A stretch of 9,776 nt of DNA, taken from NCBI GenBank assembly GCA_012728155.1, contig JAAYFR010000103.1, positions 1 to 9,776 on the forward strand. The letters run 5' to 3'. Every line of letters starts with the position of its first letter. Within the stretch, counting starts at the first letter, position 1. Positions 1 through 6,170 of this stretch are shown here, piece after piece. The position numbers and the translations under genes are program-made. The stretch is from Bacteroidales bacterium (GTDB lineage: Bacteria > Bacteroidota > Bacteroidia > Bacteroidales > Dysgonomonadaceae). The notes beneath the pieces were generated by a model that ran no database searches, was not told where the DNA came from, and was given only the letters and a program-made list of their open reading frames with translations.

Positions 1-1868
1 ATACTATCCAGTATGCACTGTGCTTTCTCCTGCTTGTCGATAAAATAATAGGTGTAGGGGATAGAGTGGGAGGGTTGATTCCCGTGGCAGTAATTGCCGA
101 TAAATCCAGTCATGTTGTGTGCTTCATATCCTCTCCAAGGTTCGGAGAAAAGGGAGTCAAGTTTTTGATCTACCGCCTGGTGACTGGGAAATAAGGCGAT
201 CATTCCTCCCGGATCGTGAGGGGCGAAGAAGAGCGATTGCCAGGCATTCGCTTCCCGGTACATATAAGCAAAGTAAGGATAGTAGGGGTTGAACTCCTCA
301 ATCCAGTTTCCATTATCAATTCTTCCGCGCCAAAAGCCGGTAGACGGATCGAACAGGTTCTTATAGTTGGCGGAACGTTCTATCAGTAGTGAGTAGTTCT
401 TCTCGTCATTCAATTCTCTTGCTATCAGAGCGGTAGCATAATCATCATAAGCATATTCCACCGTTTTAGTGACTGCCGCTTTATACTCATCCCATGTAGG
501 CACGTGGGTGGTGTCTTTCTCGGCAATCCAACCCCGTTCGATATATTCATCGAGATAGGGTCTGCCGCCGCGTCCTGGCACTGTGGCGTTTTTGAGCAAT
601 AGTTTGTATGCCCGCTCCAGATCAAAACCGGTGATTCCACGCAGATAGCTTCCTGCTACGAATACCGAGGCGTGATCGCCATGGAAGAAAGTGGGCATAT
701 ACCCCCCTCTTTTCTCTCCTTTGTCGATAATCGATCGGATGATATCGGTAGTGACATCGGGCGACAACATAGCCAACAGTACCAATTTATTGCGATAGTC
801 GTCCCAGAATGATGGATTGGTATAGTAGTGGAATCCCTCATTGACAACCTCTCCTTTTTCATCCGTGAAATCGCCGTTTATATCGCTGCGTAAGGCCGGC
901 CAAAGAAAAGAGCGATAGAGGGTGGAGTAAAAGAGACCTTTTTCACGTTCGGTACCACCCGATACTTTGATTTTCGAGAGCAACTTATTCCATTCCACAT
1001 TGGCTTCCTCACGTATCTGATCAAAACTTTTGTATAGCATCTCTGCTTCCAGGTTCATTTTTGCATTTTCGATACTGACGAAAGAGAATCCTATTCTGAG
1101 CTCCAACGGATCATTTTTTCCACTTCTCTCGCCGAAATTCACCAAAGAGATCTCATGTCGGTTCTTTTTTATCTGTCGGATATCTTCTACCGGATAGTTG
1201 GAGACCGCATAGAAATATATCTTCCCTTCGGCATCCTGAAAACCCGAAAAGACGTACTTGCCTATCTTTTGAATGCTCCAATCCTTTACACGGTTGTTGG
1301 AACGGGTCATATCGGCCACCAGTTTCTTGTCTGAGCCCTTGGGGTAACTATACCTGTGAAAGCCGCAACGCAGGGTGGTGGTCAACTCTGCGTTAATACC
1401 ATATGTCTCAAGAAATACCTGATAGTATCCGGGGTGAGCCGATTCGTTATCATGACTGAAGGTAGAGGCATAACTTCCGGGATCGATCTCCCCGGTGACT
1501 GGCAATAATGGGATATGCAACAGGTTCCAATGCCCTTTATTGGTATGCGAAAAACCATAGATCACCGTGTCCTCATACTGATAACCCGCACCGCTCCGGA
1601 ATTGGGTGACCGGACTCAGTTGCACCATGGCGTTGGGTAGGGAACTCCCCGGAAAGACCTCGGCTCCCCAGGTGCGCTCTTTCCAGGTACGCACATACCC
1701 CAGGTCTTCAGGTTCCCAAAGAGTAGCCGTACCTAAGAAAGGGTTCACATAATCGCTGAGTTGTCTTTCTTCTGCACCTCTGCAGCCCGATAAAACAATC
1801 GACAGAAAAAAGATAATGGATAAAATATGTTTCACACTATTTCTTACTATATCTTCTGTTGGTATCAT
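1..1868 (-). CDS. GH92 family alpha-mannosidase-like lipoprotein (C-terminus beyond window)
   Basis: I read this frame by hand; it is open from about 1940 down to position 1 with no stop. GH92 enzymes are Ca2+-dependent exo-alpha-mannosidases that trim mannose from glycans, usually at the cell surface or in the periplasm. Visible motifs: a lipoprotein signal with lipobox LSGC; YVNPFLGT near the N-terminus; PGSSLPNAMVQLSP; FSHTNKGHWN; SHDNESAHPGYYQV; WDDYR (about residue 355); REANAWQ, whose Glu (about residue 539 from the 1868 start) aligns with the family's general acid; and GNQPSH. The catalytic-base GNDD region should lie in the missing ~130 residues. Start: ATG at 1868 puts the lipobox Cys at residue 29; GTG at 1835 gives a tighter 17-residue signal and is a real alternative; ATG at 1898 is also in frame. 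Anything downstream in its operon is outside the window. Substrate linkage cannot be read from the sequence. Confidence 0.93.
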   Translation of the reverse strand, partial: MIPTEDIVRNSVKHILSIIFFLSIVLSGCRGAEERQLSDYVNPFLGTATLWEPEDLGYVRTWKERTWGAEVFPGSSLPNAMVQLSPVTQFRSGAGYQYEDTVIYGFSHTNKGHWNLLHIPLLPVTGEIDPGSYASTFSHDNESAHPGYYQVFLETYGINAELTTTLRCGFHRYSYPKGSDKKLVADMTRSNNRVKDWSIQKIGKYVFSGFQDAEGKIYFYAVSNYPVEDIRQIKKNRHEISLVNFGERSGKNDPLELRIGFSFVSIENAKMNLEAEMLYKSFDQIREEANVEWNKLLSKIKVSGGTEREKGLFYSTLYRSFLWPALRSDINGDFTDEKGEVVNEGFHYYTNPSFWDDYRNKLVLLAMLSPDVTTDIIRSIIDKGEKRGGYMPTFFHGDHASVFVAGSYLRGITGFDLERAYKLLLKNATVPGRGGRPYLDEYIERGWIAEKDTTHVPTWDEYKAAVTKTVEYAYDDYATALIARELNDEKNYSLLIERSANYKNLFDPSTGFWRGRIDNGNWIEEFNPYYPYFAYMYREANAWQSLFFAPHDPGGMIALFPSHQAVDQKLDSLFSEPWRGYEAHNMTGFIGNYCHGNQPSHSIPYTYYFIDKQEKAQCILDS

Positions 1869-1894
1869 AAGTTCTGCTTTAAGTTTGTCATTAG

Positions 1895-1914
1895 TCATCA
1901 CTGCAAGGTGATGA
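1895..1914 (-). promoter_or_regulatory. Inverted repeat in the GH92 leader
   Basis: TCATCAC (1895-1901) and GTGATGA (1908-1914) form a perfect 7-bp inverted repeat with a 6-nt spacer. It lies between the predicted GH92 promoter and the ATG at 1868. It could be a regulator's operator or a 5'-UTR hairpin. Part of it would be coding if translation began at the ATG at 1898, so it mildly favours one of the later starts. Confidence 0.4.
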
Positions 1915-1938
1915 GAAAATTGATAGCGCACTCTTATG

Positions 1939-1946
1939 CAAAGTTA
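1939..1946 (-). promoter_or_regulatory. Predicted -7 promoter element of the GH92 gene
   Basis: On the minus strand this reads TAACTTTG, a full match to the Bacteroidota -7 consensus TAnnTTTG. The expected -33 region about 20 bp upstream is only a T-run, not a clear TTG. The predicted transcription start is near 1934, giving a leader of about 65 nt to the ATG at 1868. Confidence 0.5.
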
Positions 1947-2025
1947 TTTTTTTAATTTGATAATAAAAAAAATTGAAGGGTTGTAGCTTCTATTTTACTA
2001 AGAGCTGGTAATTCTCTTTCCCTTA

Positions 2026-2056
2026 TTGCTTTTCCATCAGGAAGTCACTACCTTTG
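2026..2056 (+). promoter_or_regulatory. Predicted promoter of the aspartate-dehydrogenase-like gene
   Basis: TTG at 2026-2028 is followed after 20 bp by TACCTTTG at 2049-2056, matching the Bacteroidota -33/-7 consensus. The -7 box ends 4 bp before the ATG at 2061, so transcription should begin at or very near the start codon. The mRNA would be leaderless or nearly so. Confidence 0.6.
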
Positions 2057-2060
2057 CGGT

Positions 2061-2849
2061 ATGAAAAAACTTGTAATTGTTGGTTGTGGTTATCTGGCCG
2101 ATATTGTGACAGATGCTTTTTTACAGGGGTTGTTGCCCGGTTATGATTTGGTGGGAGTCTATTCCCGTACGGCACTTAATGCGGAACGGCTTGCTGCCAG
2201 AATGAAAGTGGAAGGGAGTGTATGTAAGGCGTGCTCCTCATTAGAAGAATTATTGGCATTAAAACCGGATTTTCTGGTTGAGGCTGCCTCACCTGTAGCG
2301 ATGAAAGAGCTGGCATTGGCAACACTCAAAAATGGAACCTCTATTGTTACCCTATCCATCGGAGCGTTTGCAGATACCCATTTTTATGAGGAGGTGAAGA
2401 AAACTGCTGCCGCCCATGGTACGCGTGTTTATATCGCTTCGGGTGCCACGGGAGGATTTGACGTGCTCAGGACCGCTACACTGATGGGAAATGCTTCTGC
2501 CCGGTTCTTGAATGAGAAAGGGGTGAAAGCGCTGAGAAAATCGGCCTTTTATACACCAGAGATGGAGACAACCAATAAAATCGTTTTTTCCGGTACAGCC
2601 AGAGAGGCGATCAATAGTTTTCCGACCGGACTCAATGTGGCTGTAGCCGCTTCATTGGCTACGGTGGGACCTGAGAAAATGCAGGTTACGATGGAGTCGA
2701 CTCCCCATTTTGTGGGAGACAGGCAGCGGGTAGAAATAAAGAATGAACAGGTGCACGCTGTGGTGGATGTCTATAGTGCTACGCCTGAAATTGCCGCCTG
2801 GTCAGTAGTCAGTACTCTTCGGAATATCGATTCTCCTATTCAGTTTTGA
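2061..2849 (+). CDS. Aspartate dehydrogenase-like NAD(P)-binding protein (DUF108 type)
   Basis: This 262-residue protein has the architecture of L-aspartate dehydrogenase (NadX-like, DUF108), which interconverts aspartate and iminoaspartate/oxaloacetate with NAD(P). An N-terminal Rossmann domain carries the nucleotide loop GCGYLA (residues 8-13), EAASPVAM (74-81) and the LSIGAFAD stretch (98-105). The C-terminal domain carries SGATGGFDVL (127-136) and FSGTAREAINSFPTGLNVAV (176-195), close to the family pattern. The segment where the family usually has Asn-x-His-Glu-Ile, including the catalytic His, reads GDRQRVEI here (219-226), so aspartate may not be the substrate. No nadA or nadB lies nearby. 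The start is firm: KKLVIVGCG must be the first strand of the Rossmann fold. The gene is a single transcription unit, convergent with the next one. Confidence 0.85.
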   Translation: MKKLVIVGCGYLADIVTDAFLQGLLPGYDLVGVYSRTALNAERLAARMKVEGSVCKACSSLEELLALKPDFLVEAASPVAMKELALATLKNGTSIVTLSIGAFADTHFYEEVKKTAAAHGTRVYIASGATGGFDVLRTATLMGNASARFLNEKGVKALRKSAFYTPEMETTNKIVFSGTAREAINSFPTGLNVAVAASLATVGPEKMQVTMESTPHFVGDRQRVEIKNEQVHAVVDVYSATPEIAAWSVVSTLRNIDSPIQF

Positions 2850-2884
2850 ATAGCGTCTTATAACAAATAATATAACCACGAATT

Positions 2885-2917
2885 GAATGGAAATTGCTTT
2901 GGCGTATTATTCCATTC
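2885..2917. terminator. Possible terminator hairpin between convergent genes
   Basis: GAATGGAA (2885-2892) and TTCCATTC (2910-2917) are perfect 8-bp inverted repeats around a 17-nt loop, in the 87-bp gap between two convergent genes. The position suits a shared terminator. The loop is long, the stem is A/T-rich and there is no clean T-run, so it is weak. Confidence 0.3.
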
Positions 2918-2934
2918 CCCATTCCCCACTCCCC
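2914..2934. repeat. Three tandem copies of a 7-bp unit
   Basis: ATTCCCC, ATTCCCC and ACTCCCC lie head to tail and end 2 bp before the stop codon of the minus-strand gene at 2937. The first copy overlaps the right arm of the inverted repeat at 2885-2917. It looks like a small simple-sequence tract; no function is evident. Confidence 0.6.
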
Positions 2935-2936
2935 AT

Positions 2937-3830
2937 TTATCCATCTATTCCGGTATAATCAGACAAATTCCGCATCACCTTTTCACTTAGCCGGTCGAAC
3001 GCCTGGCGTGTACGTCCGGTTGATACTTGCATGCAGCGTACTTTGGGATGATTGAGAAGGTGTTCCCCGCCCAATGCACCTACGGTATCGCAATAGCATA
3101 GGTTGTCACCTTCTAACCATTGCAGGAAAGGAGTTTCATCCCATGCGGGGGAGAGCCCGGTATTGAAAAGTATCTTTTTGTTTCCTAATTTCTCAAATTG
3201 GACTTCATGTAATAAGAGCGTATTCCTGTTAAGGCAGCAACAGATCACTTCCGATTCACCGAGGAGATCGTTTAATGGGAGGAAGCGATAACCTTTTGCT
3301 TTGGCTTCTTCTTTTTCACTTCGTGCAAAATAGGAGATTTCCGCACCAAAAAAATGGAGCGCATCAGCAATCATGCCCCCCGATTTGCCGAGTCCAACGA
3401 TACCTGACTTGAGCCCGGTGATTTCTCTTGCCATCCCATCCCATGGTTCCTGGTCGAATCCGTGCAGGCAGCGTACCAATTCACTGATCACATACTCAAC
3501 AACCCCTTCATCTCCATAATCACGGATACCGGTGACGGTTATTCCCCTGCTGTGGGCGTAACGGATATCTACATTGGCGCTTTCAGGGGAGTAGAGGGAG
3601 CAGCACATACCAATATATTTTACATTGGGACACTGTTCAAGGACCGATTTCCCGAGGTGCGACGTATAGCTGACCAATACTGCATCGGCATTTCCAATCC
3701 GGGTTGCGATTTCATGGTCATCATCGGGCAGGTCGCGATAAAGAATCACCTCCTTGGCAAAGGAGAACAATTTTTGCTCTGCGGAGGGGATTAAACTGAC
3801 AGGTTCAATAGCGACTAATTTTCGGAACAT
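2937..3830 (-). CDS. D-2-hydroxyacid dehydrogenase-fold protein lacking the usual catalytic residues
   Basis: The protein has 297 residues from ATG 3830. It has the two-part fold of D-isomer 2-hydroxyacid dehydrogenases: an N-terminal segment with VKYIGMCCS (the family's lvR position), then a Rossmann domain with GIVGLGKSG (about 143-151) after GLKSG. Further landmarks are LFNTGLSPAWDE, DTVGALGGEHLLNHP and VSTGRTRQA. Against the family consensus (NTARG, DVFEPE, TPHIAG), the Arg, Glu and His positions read Leu, Gly and Ser, so dehydrogenase activity is doubtful. An ATG at 3923 would add 31 residues, but the predicted promoter (3866-3896) lies inside that extension, and MFRKLVAIEP begins the domain naturally. 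The gene converges on the aspartate-dehydrogenase-like gene. The true ligand is unknown; other NAD(P)-dependent roles remain possible. Confidence 0.85.
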   Translation of the reverse strand: MFRKLVAIEPVSLIPSAEQKLFSFAKEVILYRDLPDDDHEIATRIGNADAVLVSYTSHLGKSVLEQCPNVKYIGMCCSLYSPESANVDIRYAHSRGITVTGIRDYGDEGVVEYVISELVRCLHGFDQEPWDGMAREITGLKSGIVGLGKSGGMIADALHFFGAEISYFARSEKEEAKAKGYRFLPLNDLLGESEVICCCLNRNTLLLHEVQFEKLGNKKILFNTGLSPAWDETPFLQWLEGDNLCYCDTVGALGGEHLLNHPKVRCMQVSTGRTRQAFDRLSEKVMRNLSDYTGIDG

Positions 3831-3865
3831 AGCAATATTGTTTTGGAATTGATGAATAAAAAGTT

Positions 3866-3896
3866 CAAATATAATGAAAGCCGAGTGAAAAACCAA
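3866..3896 (-). promoter_or_regulatory. Predicted promoter of the 2-hydroxyacid dehydrogenase-like gene
   Basis: On the minus strand, TTG (3896-3894) is followed after 20 bp by TATATTTG (3873-3866), matching the -33/-7 consensus. The predicted start is near 3862, leaving about 32 nt before ATG 3830. This decides the start codon, because the longer frame from 3923 would begin upstream of the transcript. Confidence 0.6.
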
Positions 3897-3963
3897 GCTT
3901 GCTTGAGCTTTTCCGAGGCGCATCTTATATTATCTAAATATACAATTTTGATCTTACTTTGCC

Positions 3964-4032
3964 AAAATAAAAAACGCCGCCACAGGATAGGATAGCCACC
4001 TTATTATGAAAGCTATCTCACCTGTAGCAGCG
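3964..4032 (-). terminator. Rho-independent terminator downstream of the TonB-dependent receptor
   Basis: On the minus strand, CGCTGCTACAGG (4032-4021) pairs with CCTGTGGCGGCG (3986-3975) in a 12-bp stem with two G-U pairs. An inner 6-bp stem, GATAGC (4017-4012) with GCTATC (3996-3991), closes a 15-nt loop. A T-run (TTTTTTATTTT, 3974-3964) follows directly. The two wobble pairs would be C-A mismatches in plus-strand RNA, so the structure favours the minus strand. It lies 44 bp past the receptor's stop and upstream of the next gene's promoter. The rest of the 3831-4075 gap holds only that promoter and AT-rich sequence. Confidence 0.75.
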
Positions 4033-4075
4033 CTGCATTCTTATTTTTATGGATGATTGACTTTAATAAATTATT

Positions 4076-6106
4076 TTAGAACTTGATACTTGCCCCCCCC
4101 GACAACCAAAATCCCGGTTGTGGAATGTTGCCGAAATCAATATGGGTAGTATTGAAAATATTGTTTGCATTGACAAACAGTTCCATGCTGGAAAACTCAT
4201 AGTTGGCTTTTAGATCCAGTAGGGAGAAGGGTTTGAACCCCACCTCTTCACCAGGTTGCAGATCGACATACTGTACATAAGAGCCGGCTCTCTCCTGCCA
4301 GCGGAAATTCCAGGAGAGGGTGAGATTTTTCACTACATCGTGATGAAGTGCGACGCTGAATTTGTGGCGGAGATAGTTCAGGGTGTAATTGGATATCAAT
4401 GCATCTTCTACCCTGTTTTGGTGGAGCTGCATATATCCCACGTTGAGAGACCGGAAAGGCTGTCCATTCCCGAACCATTCCTTCAGATCCAGCGCTGCGC
4501 TCACTTCAAACCCCTTTGTATTGATCTTGGTGTGGTTCCTCGACTCCCACAACGCATCGGGAGACGGCTTTACCCAATCGATCATATTTCGTCCCTTCAT
4601 ATGGAAAGCGGCAATGCTACCCTTGACGATGGGATGGATATATTTCAGGCCGATCTCGAATGCTTCAGATAGCTCGGCTTCAAGATTGCTGTTGCCGGTA
4701 TGGGTGGCGGTTGTATAGTAGAGGTCGGTAAAGGTGGGCATGCGGGTAGCTTTGTTCCATGAAGCATAAATCCTCAACGGCTCTAAAGGCCTGTATGATG
4801 CGTTTAGTGCGGGATACAGATCGAACTTATTCGTTATCGCCGTATTATGATTCAACAAGCCTCCCACTGAGAGGGTGAACCGGTTGAAGATGAAATTGTG
4901 CTCCAGGAAATAACTGATATGGGTGCGGTTATCAGATTTGGCATACTTCCCTATGGTATCTTCCATCGGCTTACCCAACACGTTGCTCATGATCCCTTCG
5001 TTGCGGAATTCACCCCCAAAACCGGTAATGCCCCACCGTGAGGCGTACTGCATATTGAGGTTCATTCCGAAAACATCGCTCCGGTGATAATTATGTCCTT
5101 TGTCATTGGGTGTTCCTTCCCGGATAAGTTGAAATTCGTCGTAGTGGCGACTCCAGTAAATATGCGGGATAAACTTAAGCTTTCCGTCGGTTTCCCCGCG
5201 GAGAGAGGCAAAAACAGCCCGTGTATCGTCGAACTGGTTAGGATAAGCAGCCGTGTAGAAGGTGTTGGCTCCCAGTTTTTTATTGTTTAACCCCGTCTGG
5301 AAATCGAGATTAGCCCCATTGATCTCAAATCTACTTTGCCAGAACAGGTTGACGATATTGTAGTCACTGTTCTCGATATACCCGTCGGAATGTTTGTATC
5401 CTGCCGATAAAGTATGAAGAGAGCGATCTGCTTTATAGGCACCTCTCGTCTCTGCTCCAAAAAGTCCGTACATCCCCCCTTCCAGTTTTGCAAAACTGTT
5501 CGATTCAGTCTCTTTCCGGGTGATGATATTCACCCCGCCGGAAAAAGCGCTGGCACCATACACCAATGAGGATGGTCCCTGTACGATTTCAATGCGTTCG
5601 ATATCGGAGAGATTGACTGGGATGTTAAAACTGTAGTGTCCCGTGTGGGGGTTGGTGAGGTTCACACCGTTGAGGAGGATGGCTGTCTGGTCGAATGACC
5701 CGCCGCGAAGAGAGATGTCCGCCTGTACGCCGTGCGGTCCGCGTTGCAGGATATCTACACCTGCCACATAGCTCAAAAGATCTTCAATACTGCGAACGGG
5801 TGCCCGCTCAATTTCTTCTCTCGAGATCACGGTTACCTGCTTGGCAGCCAGAATTAATGGCAGATCGACCCTGGAAGCGGTAACCACCACTTCATCCAGT
5901 TCCGTAAGAGGAATGGAATCTGTGGATGTTTCGGTATATATCCGTTCCATAGATTCTGCCGATGCCGTATGGGCGCTTACCAACGCACAACCGGCCAGTA
6001 CACCGATGGTGATTGCTTTGTGCAGGCTGTTGAAAACGCTGTACGACTTGTGGGCGAATCGTTTGAAACGAAATACCTTGGTCGTGTTCAATTGTTTCTT
6101 ACGCAT
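4076..6106 (-). CDS. TonB-dependent outer-membrane receptor, BtuB/CirA-like
   Basis: The 676-residue size is normal for the short BtuB/CirA class rather than the ~1000-residue SusC class; there is no N-terminal carboxypeptidase-like domain. The signal peptide is unusually long: about 30 basic and polar residues, then ITIGVLAGCALVSAHTASA, with likely cleavage near residue 50. A TonB-box-like LDEVVVTAS spans 70-78. The plug domain (about 80-197) has IEDLLSYVAGVDI, ISLRGGSFDQ, ILLNGV, IERIEIVQGPSSLVYG and GGVNIITR. The rest is a beta-barrel with alternating aromatic strands, ending in the terminal aromatic GGASIKF. The protein imports a scarce nutrient (cobalamin, siderophore or similar) using TonB energy; the substrate cannot be told from sequence, and no partner ABC transporter is present. 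It lies 64 bp after mgtE on the same strand with a possible promoter of its own. Confidence 0.93.
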   Translation of the reverse strand: MRKKQLNTTKVFRFKRFAHKSYSVFNSLHKAITIGVLAGCALVSAHTASAESMERIYTETSTDSIPLTELDEVVVTASRVDLPLILAAKQVTVISREEIERAPVRSIEDLLSYVAGVDILQRGPHGVQADISLRGGSFDQTAILLNGVNLTNPHTGHYSFNIPVNLSDIERIEIVQGPSSLVYGASAFSGGVNIITRKETESNSFAKLEGGMYGLFGAETRGAYKADRSLHTLSAGYKHSDGYIENSDYNIVNLFWQSRFEINGANLDFQTGLNNKKLGANTFYTAAYPNQFDDTRAVFASLRGETDGKLKFIPHIYWSRHYDEFQLIREGTPNDKGHNYHRSDVFGMNLNMQYASRWGITGFGGEFRNEGIMSNVLGKPMEDTIGKYAKSDNRTHISYFLEHNFIFNRFTLSVGGLLNHNTAITNKFDLYPALNASYRPLEPLRIYASWNKATRMPTFTDLYYTTATHTGNSNLEAELSEAFEIGLKYIHPIVKGSIAAFHMKGRNMIDWVKPSPDALWESRNHTKINTKGFEVSAALDLKEWFGNGQPFRSLNVGYMQLHQNRVEDALISNYTLNYLRHKFSVALHHDVVKNLTLSWNFRWQERAGSYVQYVDLQPGEEVGFKPFSLLDLKANYEFSSMELFVNANNIFNTTHIDFGNIPQPGFWLSGGASIKF

Positions 6107-6134
6107 ATTTATTTGATTTTATAAGAATGCGCTG

Positions 6135-6142
6135 CAAAAGTA
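6135..6142 (-). promoter_or_regulatory. Possible -7 element for the TonB-dependent receptor
   Basis: The minus strand reads TACTTTTG, fitting TAnnTTTG, 28 bp upstream of the ATG. No TTG lies at the expected -33 distance, so it may be weak or activator-dependent. The receptor may also be co-transcribed from mgtE, since no terminator is visible in the 64-bp gap. Confidence 0.4.
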
Positions 6143-6161
6143 GCATAAAAATAGCATAAAA
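6141..6161. repeat. Tandem direct repeat upstream of the receptor gene
   Basis: TAGCATAAAAA (6141-6151) is followed immediately by TAGCATAAAA (6152-6161). The repeat fills the spacer upstream of the predicted -7 element, where a regulator could bind. It may equally be chance in AT-rich sequence. Confidence 0.45.
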
Positions 6162-6170
6162 TAAGAGAGA

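Noticed and set aside
425..862. Two short minus-strand frames within the GH92 region
   Set aside because: They lie in a different frame from the continuous GH92 reading, which has clear family motifs; they are shadows of that gene.
3462..3794. A 110-codon plus-strand frame opposite the 2-hydroxyacid dehydrogenase-like gene
   Set aside because: It is antisense to a conserved fold and has no family resemblance; probably a by-product of codon use.
3950..3975. A TAC-TTTG sequence on the plus strand resembling a promoter
   Set aside because: The spacing lacks one base of the TAnnTTTG pattern, and no plus-strand gene follows.
4256..4718. Two overlapping plus-strand open frames opposite the TonB-dependent receptor
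   Set aside because: Both are mirror frames of the barrel coding sequence; neither shows a domain, signal or start context.
6107..6170. A cobalamin riboswitch upstream of the BtuB-like receptor
   Set aside because: The gap is 64 bp, too short for the element, and I see no B12-box-like sequence.
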